Positions 24,294-33,229 of a DNA stretch of 64,000 bases are shown here, piece after piece; the stretch's first letter is position 1; every line of letters begins with the position of its first letter. Below the pieces are notes generated by a model, which was not told where the DNA came from, searched no databases, and worked only from the letters and a program-made list of their open reading frames with translations. The stretch covers positions 62,001 through 126,000 of the forward strand of contig CAZUGO010000015.1 of NCBI GenBank assembly GCA_964619935.1. Direction: 5' to 3'. The position numbers were made by a program, and so were the translations under genes. The stretch comes from CAZUGO01 sp964619935. Its GTDB lineage: Bacteria > Planctomycetota > Phycisphaerae > UBA1845 > CAIVHJ01.

Positions 24294-27207
24294 TCGCGGC
24301 AGCGAGTCGCTCGCACTCAAGCCGGTCCACGTGGTGATGGTCTTTCTGATCGTCGCGACGTGCTTCGCGGTGTGCTTCTTCACCAGCCCGGCCAGCGATG
24401 TCACCCCCGACGGCGCCGCCCGGTGGTCGGAAGATTCGGTGCTCAAGTCCCTGTGCGACGCGTTGGCGTTCAACTTCACCATCCCAACGCCCCAGGGCTA
24501 CGAGATCAAGGCGCTGGTCGCCATCATCGCCGGCGTGGTAGCGCTGATGATTGCCGTCATCGGGCGCGCCGCCGATTCCGCAGCGTCCGATCTGGATCTC
24601 GAAGACCGCGTGCCGCGTTCGCAAGTCCGAGTCTGGCGTCGTCAGATCGATCCGGCGCTCGCCGCCCAGTGGATGCTGGTGGGCTTCGTGCTGCTCTCAT
24701 TCTTGAGCACGCTGTGGGCCGCGATGCCCGAGTTGGCCGTTTGCGGATCCATCCTGCTCTCGGCCTATGTGGCGTGGGCCCTTGGCATTCGCCTGGGTCT
24801 CAACGCCGCCGCCGCCGCAATCGTCGGTGCCGGCATGGTGGCGGCGCTGGCCGCCGCGGCCCTGGTGGCGGTGTGGTACCACTACGAGCGAAACCGCACC
24901 ATGCGCGTGGGCTACCCCATCGGAAACCCATTGTTTCTCGGTGCCAGCATGATTCCGGCCATCGGCGTGTGCGCGGGATGGGTGATATCCGGCTGGATCG
25001 ACGGCCGGCGTGGCCGCGGCCGCGGGTGGGCTCGGATGGCCGCCGCCGGGGTGGCCCTGGTGCCGATCTGCTGGGCAGTTCGACTGGCCGACCCACGAAG
25101 CACGTATGTTGGGCTGGCCGCCGGCGCGGCAGCGATGGGGTTCCTGGCCGTTCGGGGTTACCGCGGGAAGGTCATGGTCGGGCTCGTCTGCACGGTTGCC
25201 GGGTTGGTCGGTTATCTCACGCTCTTGGGTCCTGCGATCGCCGGTCGACCGCAGACCATCCGGACCCGACTGTACGCCTGGAGCTACGCCCAGGATCTCG
25301 TCGTCCAGGCGCCGGTCGTCGGACATGGGCAAGGCGCGTTCGCACTGTTGGGCGACGCCCTGACCCAAAGGGATGTCCTCGACGATCCCCGGGCCCTCGA
25401 TGCCCTGTTGCTCCATGCCCACAATGAGTGGCTGGAAACGGCGGCCGATCTGGGCAGCCTGGGTGTGGTGCTGCTGTTCAGCTGCTACGCCCTGACGCTG
25501 CTCGCCGGAGTGCGGGCCCTCCGCGCCATCGGGCATGTGGGACACCGCTGGCTGTTGATCGGACTCCTGGGGGCATTATTTGGCCTCTTGGTCGAAGAGA
25601 GCATGGACGTGGCGCTGCGTGTCGCCGGGCTACCCACCTTTTTCTTCGCCACCCTGGGATTGTGCTGGGTGCTGATCGATTCGGCCGGCCCGCAACAGCC
25701 GGCCATTCAACCGAGCCATCGGGCATGGCGCTGGGCGGCCGTGGTGGCCGCCGTGGGAATCGGGATCACCGGGAGCGCCGCGGCGCTGTGGGACTTTCAG
25801 GGGGCCAGAGCTCAATACGAGTTCCGTGGCAAGCTGCAGCAAGGTCTGTGGGAAGAGGCAATCGACGACATCGGGCTGGCCCGGCGATTTCGGCTGAATC
25901 CATCGCGGCGCCTGGCCGCGATCTATGAGGACACCCGCTGTCGGGCCCACATCGCCCAAGGCATGCTTGAGGAGTACCTCCAGGTTAAAGACGGAGCGCA
26001 GCGCGAGGGCCGTGTCCTGGATCCCGCCGATCTGGCCCGCCGGCAGCAGCGGATCCTAGAGATGGCGGCCTCCAGCATCACCACCGCGGATGAGATCCTC
26101 AGTCACACTGCCGGCTACTTTGGACTGCACCACCTGGTCGCGGCGTGCTACTTGATTTACCACAACCTGGCCCTGGAGGCCGGCCGGCCTGACCTGGCGG
26201 ACTCATACCGAGGCGCCGCCGCCCAGGCTTTGAGTCGTGAACTGCTCCGCCAACCATACAACGCCGACCTGGTTTGGAAGTATCTGGAGGTCAACCCGCA
26301 AGTCCCGATCGCAGAACAACTGAGCCGGATCCTGGCGCCGATGCGGTTTCACGAGGTCGACCAGCGCCTCATCGATTACGTCCAGAACCTGGCCCAGTTG
26401 CCGGAGTTCGCCGACGTGTTCGCCGAAGCCCTGCGCGGAGCCATGGAGGCGCCGGTGTCCGCGAACCCGCCGTACGCCGCCCAGATCCTGCGAATGGCCG
26501 CCTGGTTGGAGGCCGGTCGAGGCCGCTTTGACCAGGCCCGGGCATACGCCGAGTTGGCGCGGCAGCGGGCCGAGCCATTCCGCGAGCGCTTTCCGATTGC
26601 CTTTGCGATTGCCCACCGCGAACTGGCCCACTATGGCTTCCTGGTCGATCCGGAGGATGTCCAGGCCGCCATTGACCTGACCCGTCGCGGACGCGACGTG
26701 CTGCCCAACTCGCACGAGGCCGCCCCGTCACGCGCTCGATTCGACGATCGTCTGGCTCTGCTGTATGTGGCGCTCGGTGACGAGGTTGCAGCGACCGCTT
26801 TCATTCCCAATCATGCCGAACTCAAGCCCGCTGCCCTAAGCGCCCAGATTGCCAGCAGGTACTATGGTCTGTGCCAGCTGCTCTCCACGCTGCCACAAGA
26901 GCGGCTGCCGTCCTACTATGGCCGGGCGCTCGACCGGCTCGACGCGTTGGCCGACGAGGGCTTCGTTCCACCACAGGTGCGGCCGACGGTGGATTCCCTG
27001 CAGGCCGTGCAGGCCCAGCGCAGGGCTGACTGGGCTCAAGCGGTTCGCCACTGGACGCGGGCTGTTGAGCACGGCGGCGATCCGCAGCAGGTGTTGGATC
27101 GCCTGAGACAAAGCACGCCACCCCCGCAGGCCAAAGGCCCGGTTCAAGCGCTGATCATGCGCCTGGAAGCGATGCGCTGCGGCCCGCCGGAGGCCCCTGC
27201 GCCATGA
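24283..27207 (+). CDS. O-antigen-ligase-like membrane protein with C-terminal TPR domain
   Basis: 974 aa. Residues 1-480 contain about 12 membrane helices with the Wzy/WaaL (O-antigen ligase, PF04932-type) signature. DPRSTYVGLAAGAAAMGFL is followed by a periplasmic loop holding RTRLYAWSYAQDLVVQAPVVGHGQGAF and LLHAHNEWLETAADLGSLGVVLLF, where H-N-E is the conserved catalytic-loop motif. Residues ~500-974 form a soluble helical region with TPR-like helix pairs (RGRFDQARAYAELARQRAEPF, DWAQAVRHWTRAVEHGGDPQQVLDRL). The start is the ATG at 24283 or the next codon, overlapping the previous gene. A polymer ligase or bactoprenyl-glycan polymerase role is inferred, and the acceptor is unknown. Confidence 0.78.
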   Translation: MMPDRGSESLALKPVHVVMVFLIVATCFAVCFFTSPASDVTPDGAARWSEDSVLKSLCDALAFNFTIPTPQGYEIKALVAIIAGVVALMIAVIGRAADSAASDLDLEDRVPRSQVRVWRRQIDPALAAQWMLVGFVLLSFLSTLWAAMPELAVCGSILLSAYVAWALGIRLGLNAAAAAIVGAGMVAALAAAALVAVWYHYERNRTMRVGYPIGNPLFLGASMIPAIGVCAGWVISGWIDGRRGRGRGWARMAAAGVALVPICWAVRLADPRSTYVGLAAGAAAMGFLAVRGYRGKVMVGLVCTVAGLVGYLTLLGPAIAGRPQTIRTRLYAWSYAQDLVVQAPVVGHGQGAFALLGDALTQRDVLDDPRALDALLLHAHNEWLETAADLGSLGVVLLFSCYALTLLAGVRALRAIGHVGHRWLLIGLLGALFGLLVEESMDVALRVAGLPTFFFATLGLCWVLIDSAGPQQPAIQPSHRAWRWAAVVAAVGIGITGSAAALWDFQGARAQYEFRGKLQQGLWEEAIDDIGLARRFRLNPSRRLAAIYEDTRCRAHIAQGMLEEYLQVKDGAQREGRVLDPADLARRQQRILEMAASSITTADEILSHTAGYFGLHHLVAACYLIYHNLALEAGRPDLADSYRGAAAQALSRELLRQPYNADLVWKYLEVNPQVPIAEQLSRILAPMRFHEVDQRLIDYVQNLAQLPEFADVFAEALRGAMEAPVSANPPYAAQILRMAAWLEAGRGRFDQARAYAELARQRAEPFRERFPIAFAIAHRELAHYGFLVDPEDVQAAIDLTRRGRDVLPNSHEAAPSRARFDDRLALLYVALGDEVAATAFIPNHAELKPAALSAQIASRYYGLCQLLSTLPQERLPSYYGRALDRLDALADEGFVPPQVRPTVDSLQAVQAQRRADWAQAVRHWTRAVEHGGDPQQVLDRLRQSTPPPQAKGPVQALIMRLEAMRCGPPEAPAP

Positions 27208-27284
27208 GCCCTTCCCTAAAGGCCACCTTGAAGGCAGGGTACGACCGGATTGATGGATCGGGGGGCACAGGCAGCGGTCGTGCA

Positions 27285-28367
27285 TCAAGTCGCCGTGGAC
27301 GCGACCACCTTGCGATAGACTTCGGCGGTGAGTTCAGCCATGCGGCTGAGGGAGTGGAACGACTTGCAATGTTCCAGGGCCTCGGTCGCCAGGTTGATGG
27401 CGGTCGGCCGGTCATCCACCAGGGTACGGATGGCCCCGGCCAGGGCCTCCGGGGTCGGCTGAGGGCAGACCAGCGCCGTACGGCCGTGAATCACGAAGTC
27501 CGAATTGGACATGCGCCCGGTGACCGCTGCCATGCCGGCGGCCTGGGCGTGCAGCAAGCGCAGGTCAACGCGATCCACGTCGCTCGGGACCACAAAAATG
27601 TCGGCGGCCCGCATGGCGCGCGCCCAATCAGTGAGCGGCTGCGAAAAGGTCACGGACTTGATGAGTTGATGTTGCTCCACCAGCCGACGCAAGCGGCGCT
27701 CCTCGGGTCCGGTGGCCACCAGGAACAGCATTAGCTCCTGGTGTTCTTTCGCCAGGATGCCCATGGCCTCGATCAGCCGATCGACCCCGGTGCCGCGCTC
27801 GAAGGCCGACATGCACAGCACCGTAGGCATCAGATTCGGCTGCATGAAACAGGAAGGCGCGGGCTCGGTCAGCAATCCCGGCCGCACCAGGTTCAGCCGA
27901 TCGGGTACGGTCAGCTGCCGCTCCGTCGCCAGGTCGAGCAGCGGCTTGCTGGCGGCAATGATCTGCGTCATGCGGTCGAACACCGGCTGCCAGCGCGGGT
28001 GGAGGTCCTCGCTGCCGAGCAGGTGCCCGATCAGCGGTCGACCGGTCTGCCCGGCGATCCCTTGAGCCAGGTGAAACGACCGGCTGGAGATGGCGTGAAT
28101 CAACGACGGCACCTGGGCGCCCAGTCCCTCGAGGACGGGTCGGGCTCCCCGGTCCCAGACCGCCCAACTCGGGGGGGCGTAGTGGATCACCCGCACCGGT
28201 CCGAGCGACAACTGCTGGGCAGCGCTGGCCGGCGTAACCAAGGTGATCTGGTTGACGAAGTCGAGCAGGCCGATCGACAGATGCCCGATCACCGGGCCCA
28301 TGCGATCGAAGGTCAGATGATCGATGACCAGAGCGACGTCGAGCGGGTTGGGCGTGGCTTCGTCCAT
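27285..28367 (-). CDS. Glycosyltransferase, GT4-like
   Basis: 360 aa with the GT-B fold C-terminal half of family 4: PTVLCMSAFERGTGVDRLIEAMGILAKEHQELMLFLVATGPEERRLRRLVEQHQL, SVTFSQPLTDWARAMRAADIFVVPS and the GRTALVCPQPTPEALAGAIRTLVDD nucleotide-sugar region. The usual E-x7-E motif is altered (VDRVDLRLLHAQAAGMAAVTG), so the donor-binding Glu pair is incomplete and specificity or activity is uncertain. The start is set at ATG 28367 (MDEATPNPLDVALVIDHL), 17 bases after the polA stop. It is probably co-transcribed with polA, and convergent with the O-antigen-ligase-like gene with which it may share a pathway. Confidence 0.78.
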   Translation of the reverse strand: MDEATPNPLDVALVIDHLTFDRMGPVIGHLSIGLLDFVNQITLVTPASAAQQLSLGPVRVIHYAPPSWAVWDRGARPVLEGLGAQVPSLIHAISSRSFHLAQGIAGQTGRPLIGHLLGSEDLHPRWQPVFDRMTQIIAASKPLLDLATERQLTVPDRLNLVRPGLLTEPAPSCFMQPNLMPTVLCMSAFERGTGVDRLIEAMGILAKEHQELMLFLVATGPEERRLRRLVEQHQLIKSVTFSQPLTDWARAMRAADIFVVPSDVDRVDLRLLHAQAAGMAAVTGRMSNSDFVIHGRTALVCPQPTPEALAGAIRTLVDDRPTAINLATEALEHCKSFHSLSRMAELTAEVYRKVVASTAT

Positions 28368-28383
28368 CGGCGGGTCCTCGAGG

Positions 28384-31101
28384 CTACTTGCCTTCGTACC
28401 AGCTGCGACCCCAGCGGATGTCAACCTTCAGCGGAACGTCGAGTGGAATCGCGGTGCACATCAGGTGCCGAACCACCTCGGCAAACGACTCGGCTTCTGC
28501 TTCGGGCAGCTCGAAGACCAACTCGTCGTGAACCTGGATGAGCATTCGGGGCGCTGGGTCACAAGCCCCTAGATGGGCGTGGATGCTGACCATGGCCCGC
28601 TTGATCAAGTCGGCGGCCGAACCCTGCAGGACGGTGTTAACCGCCAACCGCGCTCCCAGCATTCGCCGCGGCCGGTTCCGAGAACGCAGCTCAGGAATCG
28701 GGCGGCGGCGGCCCAGCACCGTCGTGGCGTACCCGTCGCGCTCCGCCTGGGCAATGCAGCGATCGATGAATTGGCGGACTTCGGGATAACGTTCAAAGTA
28801 GCGGTCGATGAACTGCTTGGCATCGGCCACGGTCATCCCGGTGCCGCGCGACAACCCGAAAGCCGACTGACCGTAAATGATCCCGAAGTTTACCGCCTTG
28901 GCCTGGCTGCGCTGGGCGGCCGTGACTTGGTCCAGGGACACGTCGAAGACCTGCGAAGCAACCAGGCAGTGGATGTCCTGATCTTGCTCGAATGCCCGGA
29001 TCAAGACCCGGTCGCGGGCAAAGTGGGCCAGCAAGCGCAACTCGATCTGGGAGTAATCGGCAGTGAGCAGCACCTGGCCGGCGCCTGCGGCGACAAAGGC
29101 TTTCCGGATTTCGCGGCCCACGTCGGTGCGGATGGGGATGTTCTGCAAGTTGGGGTCATTGCTGGACAGCCGTCCGGTCACCGCCCCGGTCATGTTGAAA
29201 CTGGCGTGAATCCGACCGGATTTGCGGCTGACCATTCGGGGCAGGCTGTCGACGTAGGTGCTCTGCAGTTTGGTCAATTCGCGATATTCCAATAGCTGCC
29301 GCGGCAAGGGATTGTTGGTGAGCGCGCACAGTGCAGCCAGCGATTCGGCATCGGTGCTGCGCCCGGTCTTGGTCTTGCGAACCACCGGCAGTTGGAGGTC
29401 ATCAAACAACACTTCAGCCAGTTGGCGGGTGGAGTCGATGTTGAAGCGGCGGCCGGCCGAGGCGTAGATCTGCTCGGTCAGGTCCCGACAACGCCGGGTG
29501 AGCGTCACGCCCATGCGCTCCAGGAAGGCCACGTCAAGCGCCACTCCGTTTTGTTCCATGCGGGCCAGAACCTCGACCAGCGGCATCTCGGTCTCATGGA
29601 ACAGCGCCGCCAGGCCGGCGGGTTGCAGTTGCGACAACAGGGTGTGATACAGCCGCAGGGTGTAATCGGCGTCCTCCGCGGCATACTCGCAGACGCGCCG
29701 AATGTCGACTTCATCGATGGTGACCTGAGTCCGGCCCTTACCGATCAGGTCGACGATCGGGATGGTGGGCTCGTCATAGAGTTCGCGCACCAGCCAGTCC
29801 AAGCCATGCGAGCGGCGCAGCGGGTCGATCAGGAAGCTGGCGATCATCGAATCGAACAGCGGCCCGTGGGTCACCAACCCGGCCTGCTCCAGGACGATCA
29901 GGTCGAACTTGATGTTGTGGCCGCACTTGCTGATGCGGGGGTCTTCGAACGCCGGCCGCAAGGCCTGGACCACCTGCTCCGGGTCCAGGGTGTCGTCACC
30001 GACGCCGCGCACCGGGATGTAGGCGGCCTGGCCGGCGGCCCAGGCCACGGCAATGCCGACCAGCCGGGCATCCACCGGGTTGAGCCCAGTGGTCTCGGTG
30101 TCAAATGCGAAGCGCTCCAAGCCGCGCAACCGGGCGGCGAGTTCGTCGAGCGCCGCGGGCGTGTTGACTAACTGGTAGGCACGGGGCACGCGCGGCACGG
30201 CGGGCACAGCGCCGCCGTCGGCCACCGCCGCCGGAATTGCGGCGTCGCGCCCTTCGAGCTGCTGCAACAGCCGCGTGAAACCAAGGTGCTCAAAAATCGG
30301 TCGCAGGGTCGCTAGCGGCAATCCGGCGAATCGAGCGGCTCGCAGATCCAGCGGACAATCCAGGTCGCGGCGCAAGGTGACCAGGGTGCGGGTCGTTGGC
30401 AACTGCTCCGCGAATGCTCGGACCCGGGCCTGCAGCTTGGGGGTCAACTCGCCGGCATGGGCCAGCACGGCTTCGGCGGTGCCGTACTGCTGCACCAGCC
30501 GGGCAGCGGTTTTCAGTCCGACGCCTGCGATCCCCGGGATGTTATCGACCGGGTCGCCCGTCAAGGTCTGGACCTCGATCGCCTGTTCCGGGCGGTACCC
30601 TTTGGCGGCTTCCAGGGCCGCGGCGTCGATGACCTCGTTCTTGAGCGGATCATACAACCGCACGCGACCGGTAATCAGTTGCTCGAGGTCCTTATCCCTG
30701 CTGACGAGGTAGACATCCAAATCGTGATCGGCCCACCGGGCGCTGAGCGTGGCCATGACATCGTCGGCCTCGAAGCCGGGAACGCTAAGCGTCGGGATGC
30801 TCAACGCCTGGAGGGTGGACACAATCCGATCGATCTGCGGCAGGAGGTCGTCCGGTGTGGGTTCACGGTTGGCCTTGTATTCCGGGGAGACCTTTCGCCG
30901 ACCGTCGGCCGAATCGGCCGAGTCGATGGCCACCACCAGGTAGTCCGGGTGCCGTTCGCGAATCAGGTTGAACAGCATCGAGAAAAAGACATAGGTGGCC
31001 CGCGTCGGTTCGCCGCCGGCGCTGGTCAGATCGCGGAATGGAGCGTAATAGGCGCGATAGATTTGGGCGTGACCGTCGATCACATACATCGTTTGCGCCA
31101 T
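28384..31101 (-). CDS. polA: DNA polymerase I
   Basis: Repair and Okazaki-fragment polymerase, 905 aa with all three domains. The N-terminal 5'-3' exonuclease spans residues ~1-290 (MYVIDGHAQIYRAYYAPF, GFEADDVMATLSA, TGDPVDNIPGIAGVGLKTAARLV). The 3'-5' proofreading domain spans about 310-490 and is intact: Exo I FDTETTGL, Exo II GHNIKFDL, Exo III CEYAAEDADYTL. The family A polymerase spans about 520-905 (motif A TADYSQIELRLLAHF, motif B RSQAKAVNFGIIYG, motif C QVHDELVFELP). It starts with an ATG at 31101, divergent from the acyl-CoA-dehydrogenase-like gene. Confidence 0.98.
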   Translation of the reverse strand: MAQTMYVIDGHAQIYRAYYAPFRDLTSAGGEPTRATYVFFSMLFNLIRERHPDYLVVAIDSADSADGRRKVSPEYKANREPTPDDLLPQIDRIVSTLQALSIPTLSVPGFEADDVMATLSARWADHDLDVYLVSRDKDLEQLITGRVRLYDPLKNEVIDAAALEAAKGYRPEQAIEVQTLTGDPVDNIPGIAGVGLKTAARLVQQYGTAEAVLAHAGELTPKLQARVRAFAEQLPTTRTLVTLRRDLDCPLDLRAARFAGLPLATLRPIFEHLGFTRLLQQLEGRDAAIPAAVADGGAVPAVPRVPRAYQLVNTPAALDELAARLRGLERFAFDTETTGLNPVDARLVGIAVAWAAGQAAYIPVRGVGDDTLDPEQVVQALRPAFEDPRISKCGHNIKFDLIVLEQAGLVTHGPLFDSMIASFLIDPLRRSHGLDWLVRELYDEPTIPIVDLIGKGRTQVTIDEVDIRRVCEYAAEDADYTLRLYHTLLSQLQPAGLAALFHETEMPLVEVLARMEQNGVALDVAFLERMGVTLTRRCRDLTEQIYASAGRRFNIDSTRQLAEVLFDDLQLPVVRKTKTGRSTDAESLAALCALTNNPLPRQLLEYRELTKLQSTYVDSLPRMVSRKSGRIHASFNMTGAVTGRLSSNDPNLQNIPIRTDVGREIRKAFVAAGAGQVLLTADYSQIELRLLAHFARDRVLIRAFEQDQDIHCLVASQVFDVSLDQVTAAQRSQAKAVNFGIIYGQSAFGLSRGTGMTVADAKQFIDRYFERYPEVRQFIDRCIAQAERDGYATTVLGRRRPIPELRSRNRPRRMLGARLAVNTVLQGSAADLIKRAMVSIHAHLGACDPAPRMLIQVHDELVFELPEAEAESFAEVVRHLMCTAIPLDVPLKVDIRWGRSWYEGK

Positions 31102-31202
31102 GAGCGCATGTTACTGGCGATCGAAGGCTCGTCAACTTTCGGCGGTTGCAACGAACCGGGCGGCGGGTTACCGTGGCGAGACGGCAGGAGGGACCATTCT
31201 CG

Positions 31203-32264
31203 ATGATGACGTTGGACGTGCTCAGGGGCCGACTGCGGCAGTGCGACGATTCCAGCGAGCCCGGTGCCTGGCCGGCGGCAGCGCTCGGACTGCTGGGCGC
31301 CGCCGATTGCTGGCGGCGCACGGTGCCGCTTCCCGGCGGCGCCGCGCCGGATCCGCGAACCCTCCTGGAGACCTATGAGGCGGTGGCCTGGGGCAGCCTG
31401 ACCAGCGCCCTGATCCTCACGCAGCATGTCGCCGCGGCTGAGTTGCTGGCCGACGGCGACAACGCCGCCTTGGCCCAGCGCCTGCTGCCGCCCTGTGCCG
31501 GCGGCAGCTGTCTGGCAAGCGTCGGCATCAGTCAGTTGACCACGTCGCGGCGCTTCGGCCGGTGCGCGCTGCGGGCGGAGCGACGGCCCGACGGCTTTCG
31601 ACTGAATGGGATCATGCCCTGGGTCACCAGCGCCGCCCGGGCCGCCATCATCGTGGCCGGCGGCGAGTTGGACGACGGCACCCAGTTGCTGGCGGTCGTC
31701 GGCAGCACGGCGCGCGGCCTGCACATCGATCCGCCGCTGCCGCTGTTGGCGCTGCAGGCCAGTTGGACCGCGCAGGTCCGCTGCGACGATGTGCGGATCA
31801 CGCCCGACTGCCTGCTGCGCGGGCCCGCCCCGGACGTGCTGCGACGGCGCTCGCCGGTGAAATCACTGACCGTCTCGGTGGTCGGACTGGGGGTCGCCGC
31901 CGCCATCCTGCACGACCTGCACGGCGGGGTGCAGGACCAGCCGGAGTTTGCCGATCTCTACTGCAGGACCATCGAACCGCGATATCAGGCGGTGCGGGCC
32001 CGGGTTTGGGCGGCCGCCCGGACGCTGGGCGATCCCGACGCGGACATCCCCGGCAGCGACATCCGCGCCGCGGTCAACGATCTGCTCGCCCGGCTGGCCC
32101 CAAGCCTGATGATTGTGGCCAAAGGCAGCGGCTACGTCGGCGGACACCGGGCCCAGCGACTGCTGCGCGAAGCGGCGTTCTTCCAGGTGTGGTCCGCGCC
32201 GCTCCCGGTACGCCTGGAATCGTTGCGGCGAGTATGGCGGGTCCAGGACGACTCAGCGGACTGA
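31203..32264 (+). CDS. Acyl-CoA-dehydrogenase-family protein (divergent)
   Basis: 353 aa. The middle segment resembles the FAD-binding beta domain of acyl-CoA dehydrogenases (GSCLASVGISQLTT..., GFRLNGIMPWVTSAARAAIIVAG, QASWTAQVRCDDVRITPDCLLRG). The C-terminal part is the helical bundle (VVGLGVAAAILHDL, GSGYVGGHRAQRLLREAAFFQVWSAP). The fold fits, but the protein is about 30 residues shorter than usual. I cannot find the catalytic Glu in its normal context (YEGT), so the substrate and even dehydrogenase activity are open. The start is the second-frame ATG at 31203, with AGGAGGG about 8 bases upstream. It is followed 7 bases later by the STAS gene and is divergent from polA. Confidence 0.65.
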   Translation: MMTLDVLRGRLRQCDDSSEPGAWPAAALGLLGAADCWRRTVPLPGGAAPDPRTLLETYEAVAWGSLTSALILTQHVAAAELLADGDNAALAQRLLPPCAGGSCLASVGISQLTTSRRFGRCALRAERRPDGFRLNGIMPWVTSAARAAIIVAGGELDDGTQLLAVVGSTARGLHIDPPLPLLALQASWTAQVRCDDVRITPDCLLRGPAPDVLRRRSPVKSLTVSVVGLGVAAAILHDLHGGVQDQPEFADLYCRTIEPRYQAVRARVWAAARTLGDPDADIPGSDIRAAVNDLLARLAPSLMIVAKGSGYVGGHRAQRLLREAAFFQVWSAPLPVRLESLRRVWRVQDDSAD

Positions 32265-32271
32265 GGCTTGA

Positions 32272-32640
32272 ATGAGTACCACGCAGGATCTGGTGTTCGA
32301 AGATCACCGGCATGCCTTGGTCGCCACGGTGTGCTGTGAGCGCATGGACTACATGATCATCGATACGCTCAAGCGGCGGATCACCGCCCAGGCCACCATG
32401 TCCGCCAAGTTCAACATCATCCTGGATCTGTCGCACGTGGGGATGATTCCGAGCATGATCATGGGTGAGATGATCCGCATGCTCAAGGACCTGCAGCGCG
32501 ACGGGCGCCAGTTTGTGCTGGTGGGCATGAACCGTCACATCCGGGCGTCCTTCCGCCTGATGCGCATCGACCAACTGTTCTCGATCCGAGCGTCGCTGGA
32601 CGAGGCGCTGCAGGCAGTCAGCCCCCGCAACTGGGGCTGA
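32272..32640 (+). CDS. STAS-domain protein (anti-sigma antagonist-like)
   Basis: 122 aa, a single STAS domain. The pattern FNIILDLSHVGMIPSMIMGEMIRMLKDLQRDGRQFVLVGMNRHIRASFRLMRIDQLFSI matches the SpoIIAA/RsbV core. The loop where RsbV has D-S-S-G-L-G reads I-P-S-M-I-M, so one Ser lies at the phosphorylation position but its surroundings are not canonical. It may be a regulator in a partner-switching pathway. No anti-sigma kinase or sigma factor is adjacent. It follows the acyl-CoA-dehydrogenase-like gene by 7 bases and converges on a PilZ gene 12 bases away. Confidence 0.75.
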   Translation: MSTTQDLVFEDHRHALVATVCCERMDYMIIDTLKRRITAQATMSAKFNIILDLSHVGMIPSMIMGEMIRMLKDLQRDGRQFVLVGMNRHIRASFRLMRIDQLFSIRASLDEALQAVSPRNWG

Positions 32641-32652
32641 CCTGCCACGCAC

Positions 32653-33003
32653 TCACTGCGACCGCAACCGCAGGCCGACCTTGTACCCGCCGAGCGTCTG
32701 GGTGCAATGAATCACGCTGGCCGGCACCCAGGTCGGGTCGACCTCGTCTTCATCCAGCCGCACGGCGACGAAGTAGTCGCAGGGGATGGCTCGCCGGCAA
32801 AAAAGGCCCAATCCGCCGGCCGAGATGTTCAGACCCTTGGCGGAGGTCTCCGGGAAATCCTCCTGGAGCGGTCGGATGAGGAAATGATCATCGGTCAGTG
32901 CGCGGGGCTGGTGTCTCCTGCGCGGCGGGTCGTGGTCCGTCCGCAGCGGTTCTGCGCGCGCCAGCCACAAGTCGACCACTGCGGCAGTGGGGCGTGCGTC
33001 CAT
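32653..33003 (-). CDS. PilZ-domain protein
   Basis: 116 aa, a single PilZ domain that probably binds cyclic di-GMP. The Arg-rich N-terminal segment (PPRRRHQPRALTDDHF) supplies an RxxxR-like motif, and the second motif is the N-x-S-x-x-G turn in LNISAGGLGLFCRR. Beta strands follow (YFVAVRLDEDEVDPTWVPASVIHCTQTLGGYKVGLRLRS), ending in the usual G-x-x-V-G-L-R pattern. It is a stand-alone effector, like planctomycete PilZ regulators of motility or matrix. Its 3' end abuts the STAS gene, so two signalling proteins converge. Confidence 0.82.
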   Translation of the reverse strand: MDARPTAAVVDLWLARAEPLRTDHDPPRRRHQPRALTDDHFLIRPLQEDFPETSAKGLNISAGGLGLFCRRAIPCDYFVAVRLDEDEVDPTWVPASVIHCTQTLGGYKVGLRLRSQ

Positions 33004-33109
33004 TCAGGGTTCCCTCCTCTCATCATAATTGTAGGACCGCTAGCGGTCTCACCCCAACTCCGGATTCCGTAACCTGATGGGCACCCTTGAGCTATGGCCA
33101 GGCGGGCAC

Positions 33110-33138
33110 TTGACAAACGCCGCGCCATGGGGCAGAAT
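33110..33138 (+). promoter_or_regulatory. Sigma70-like promoter of the coiled-coil membrane protein gene
   Basis: A perfect TTGACA (33110-33115), a 17-base spacer and CAGAAT (33133-33138), giving a leader of about 85 bases before the ATG at 33230, which has AAAGGAG upstream. Confidence 0.5.
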
Positions 33139-33229
33139 CAAGCGGTGAAGTTGCACCAACCCTGCCGCGAAGACCTGAATACGGAAGTTTAATCCCCCGT
33201 TTATCAATGCACCGCAAAGGAGCGCTCTG

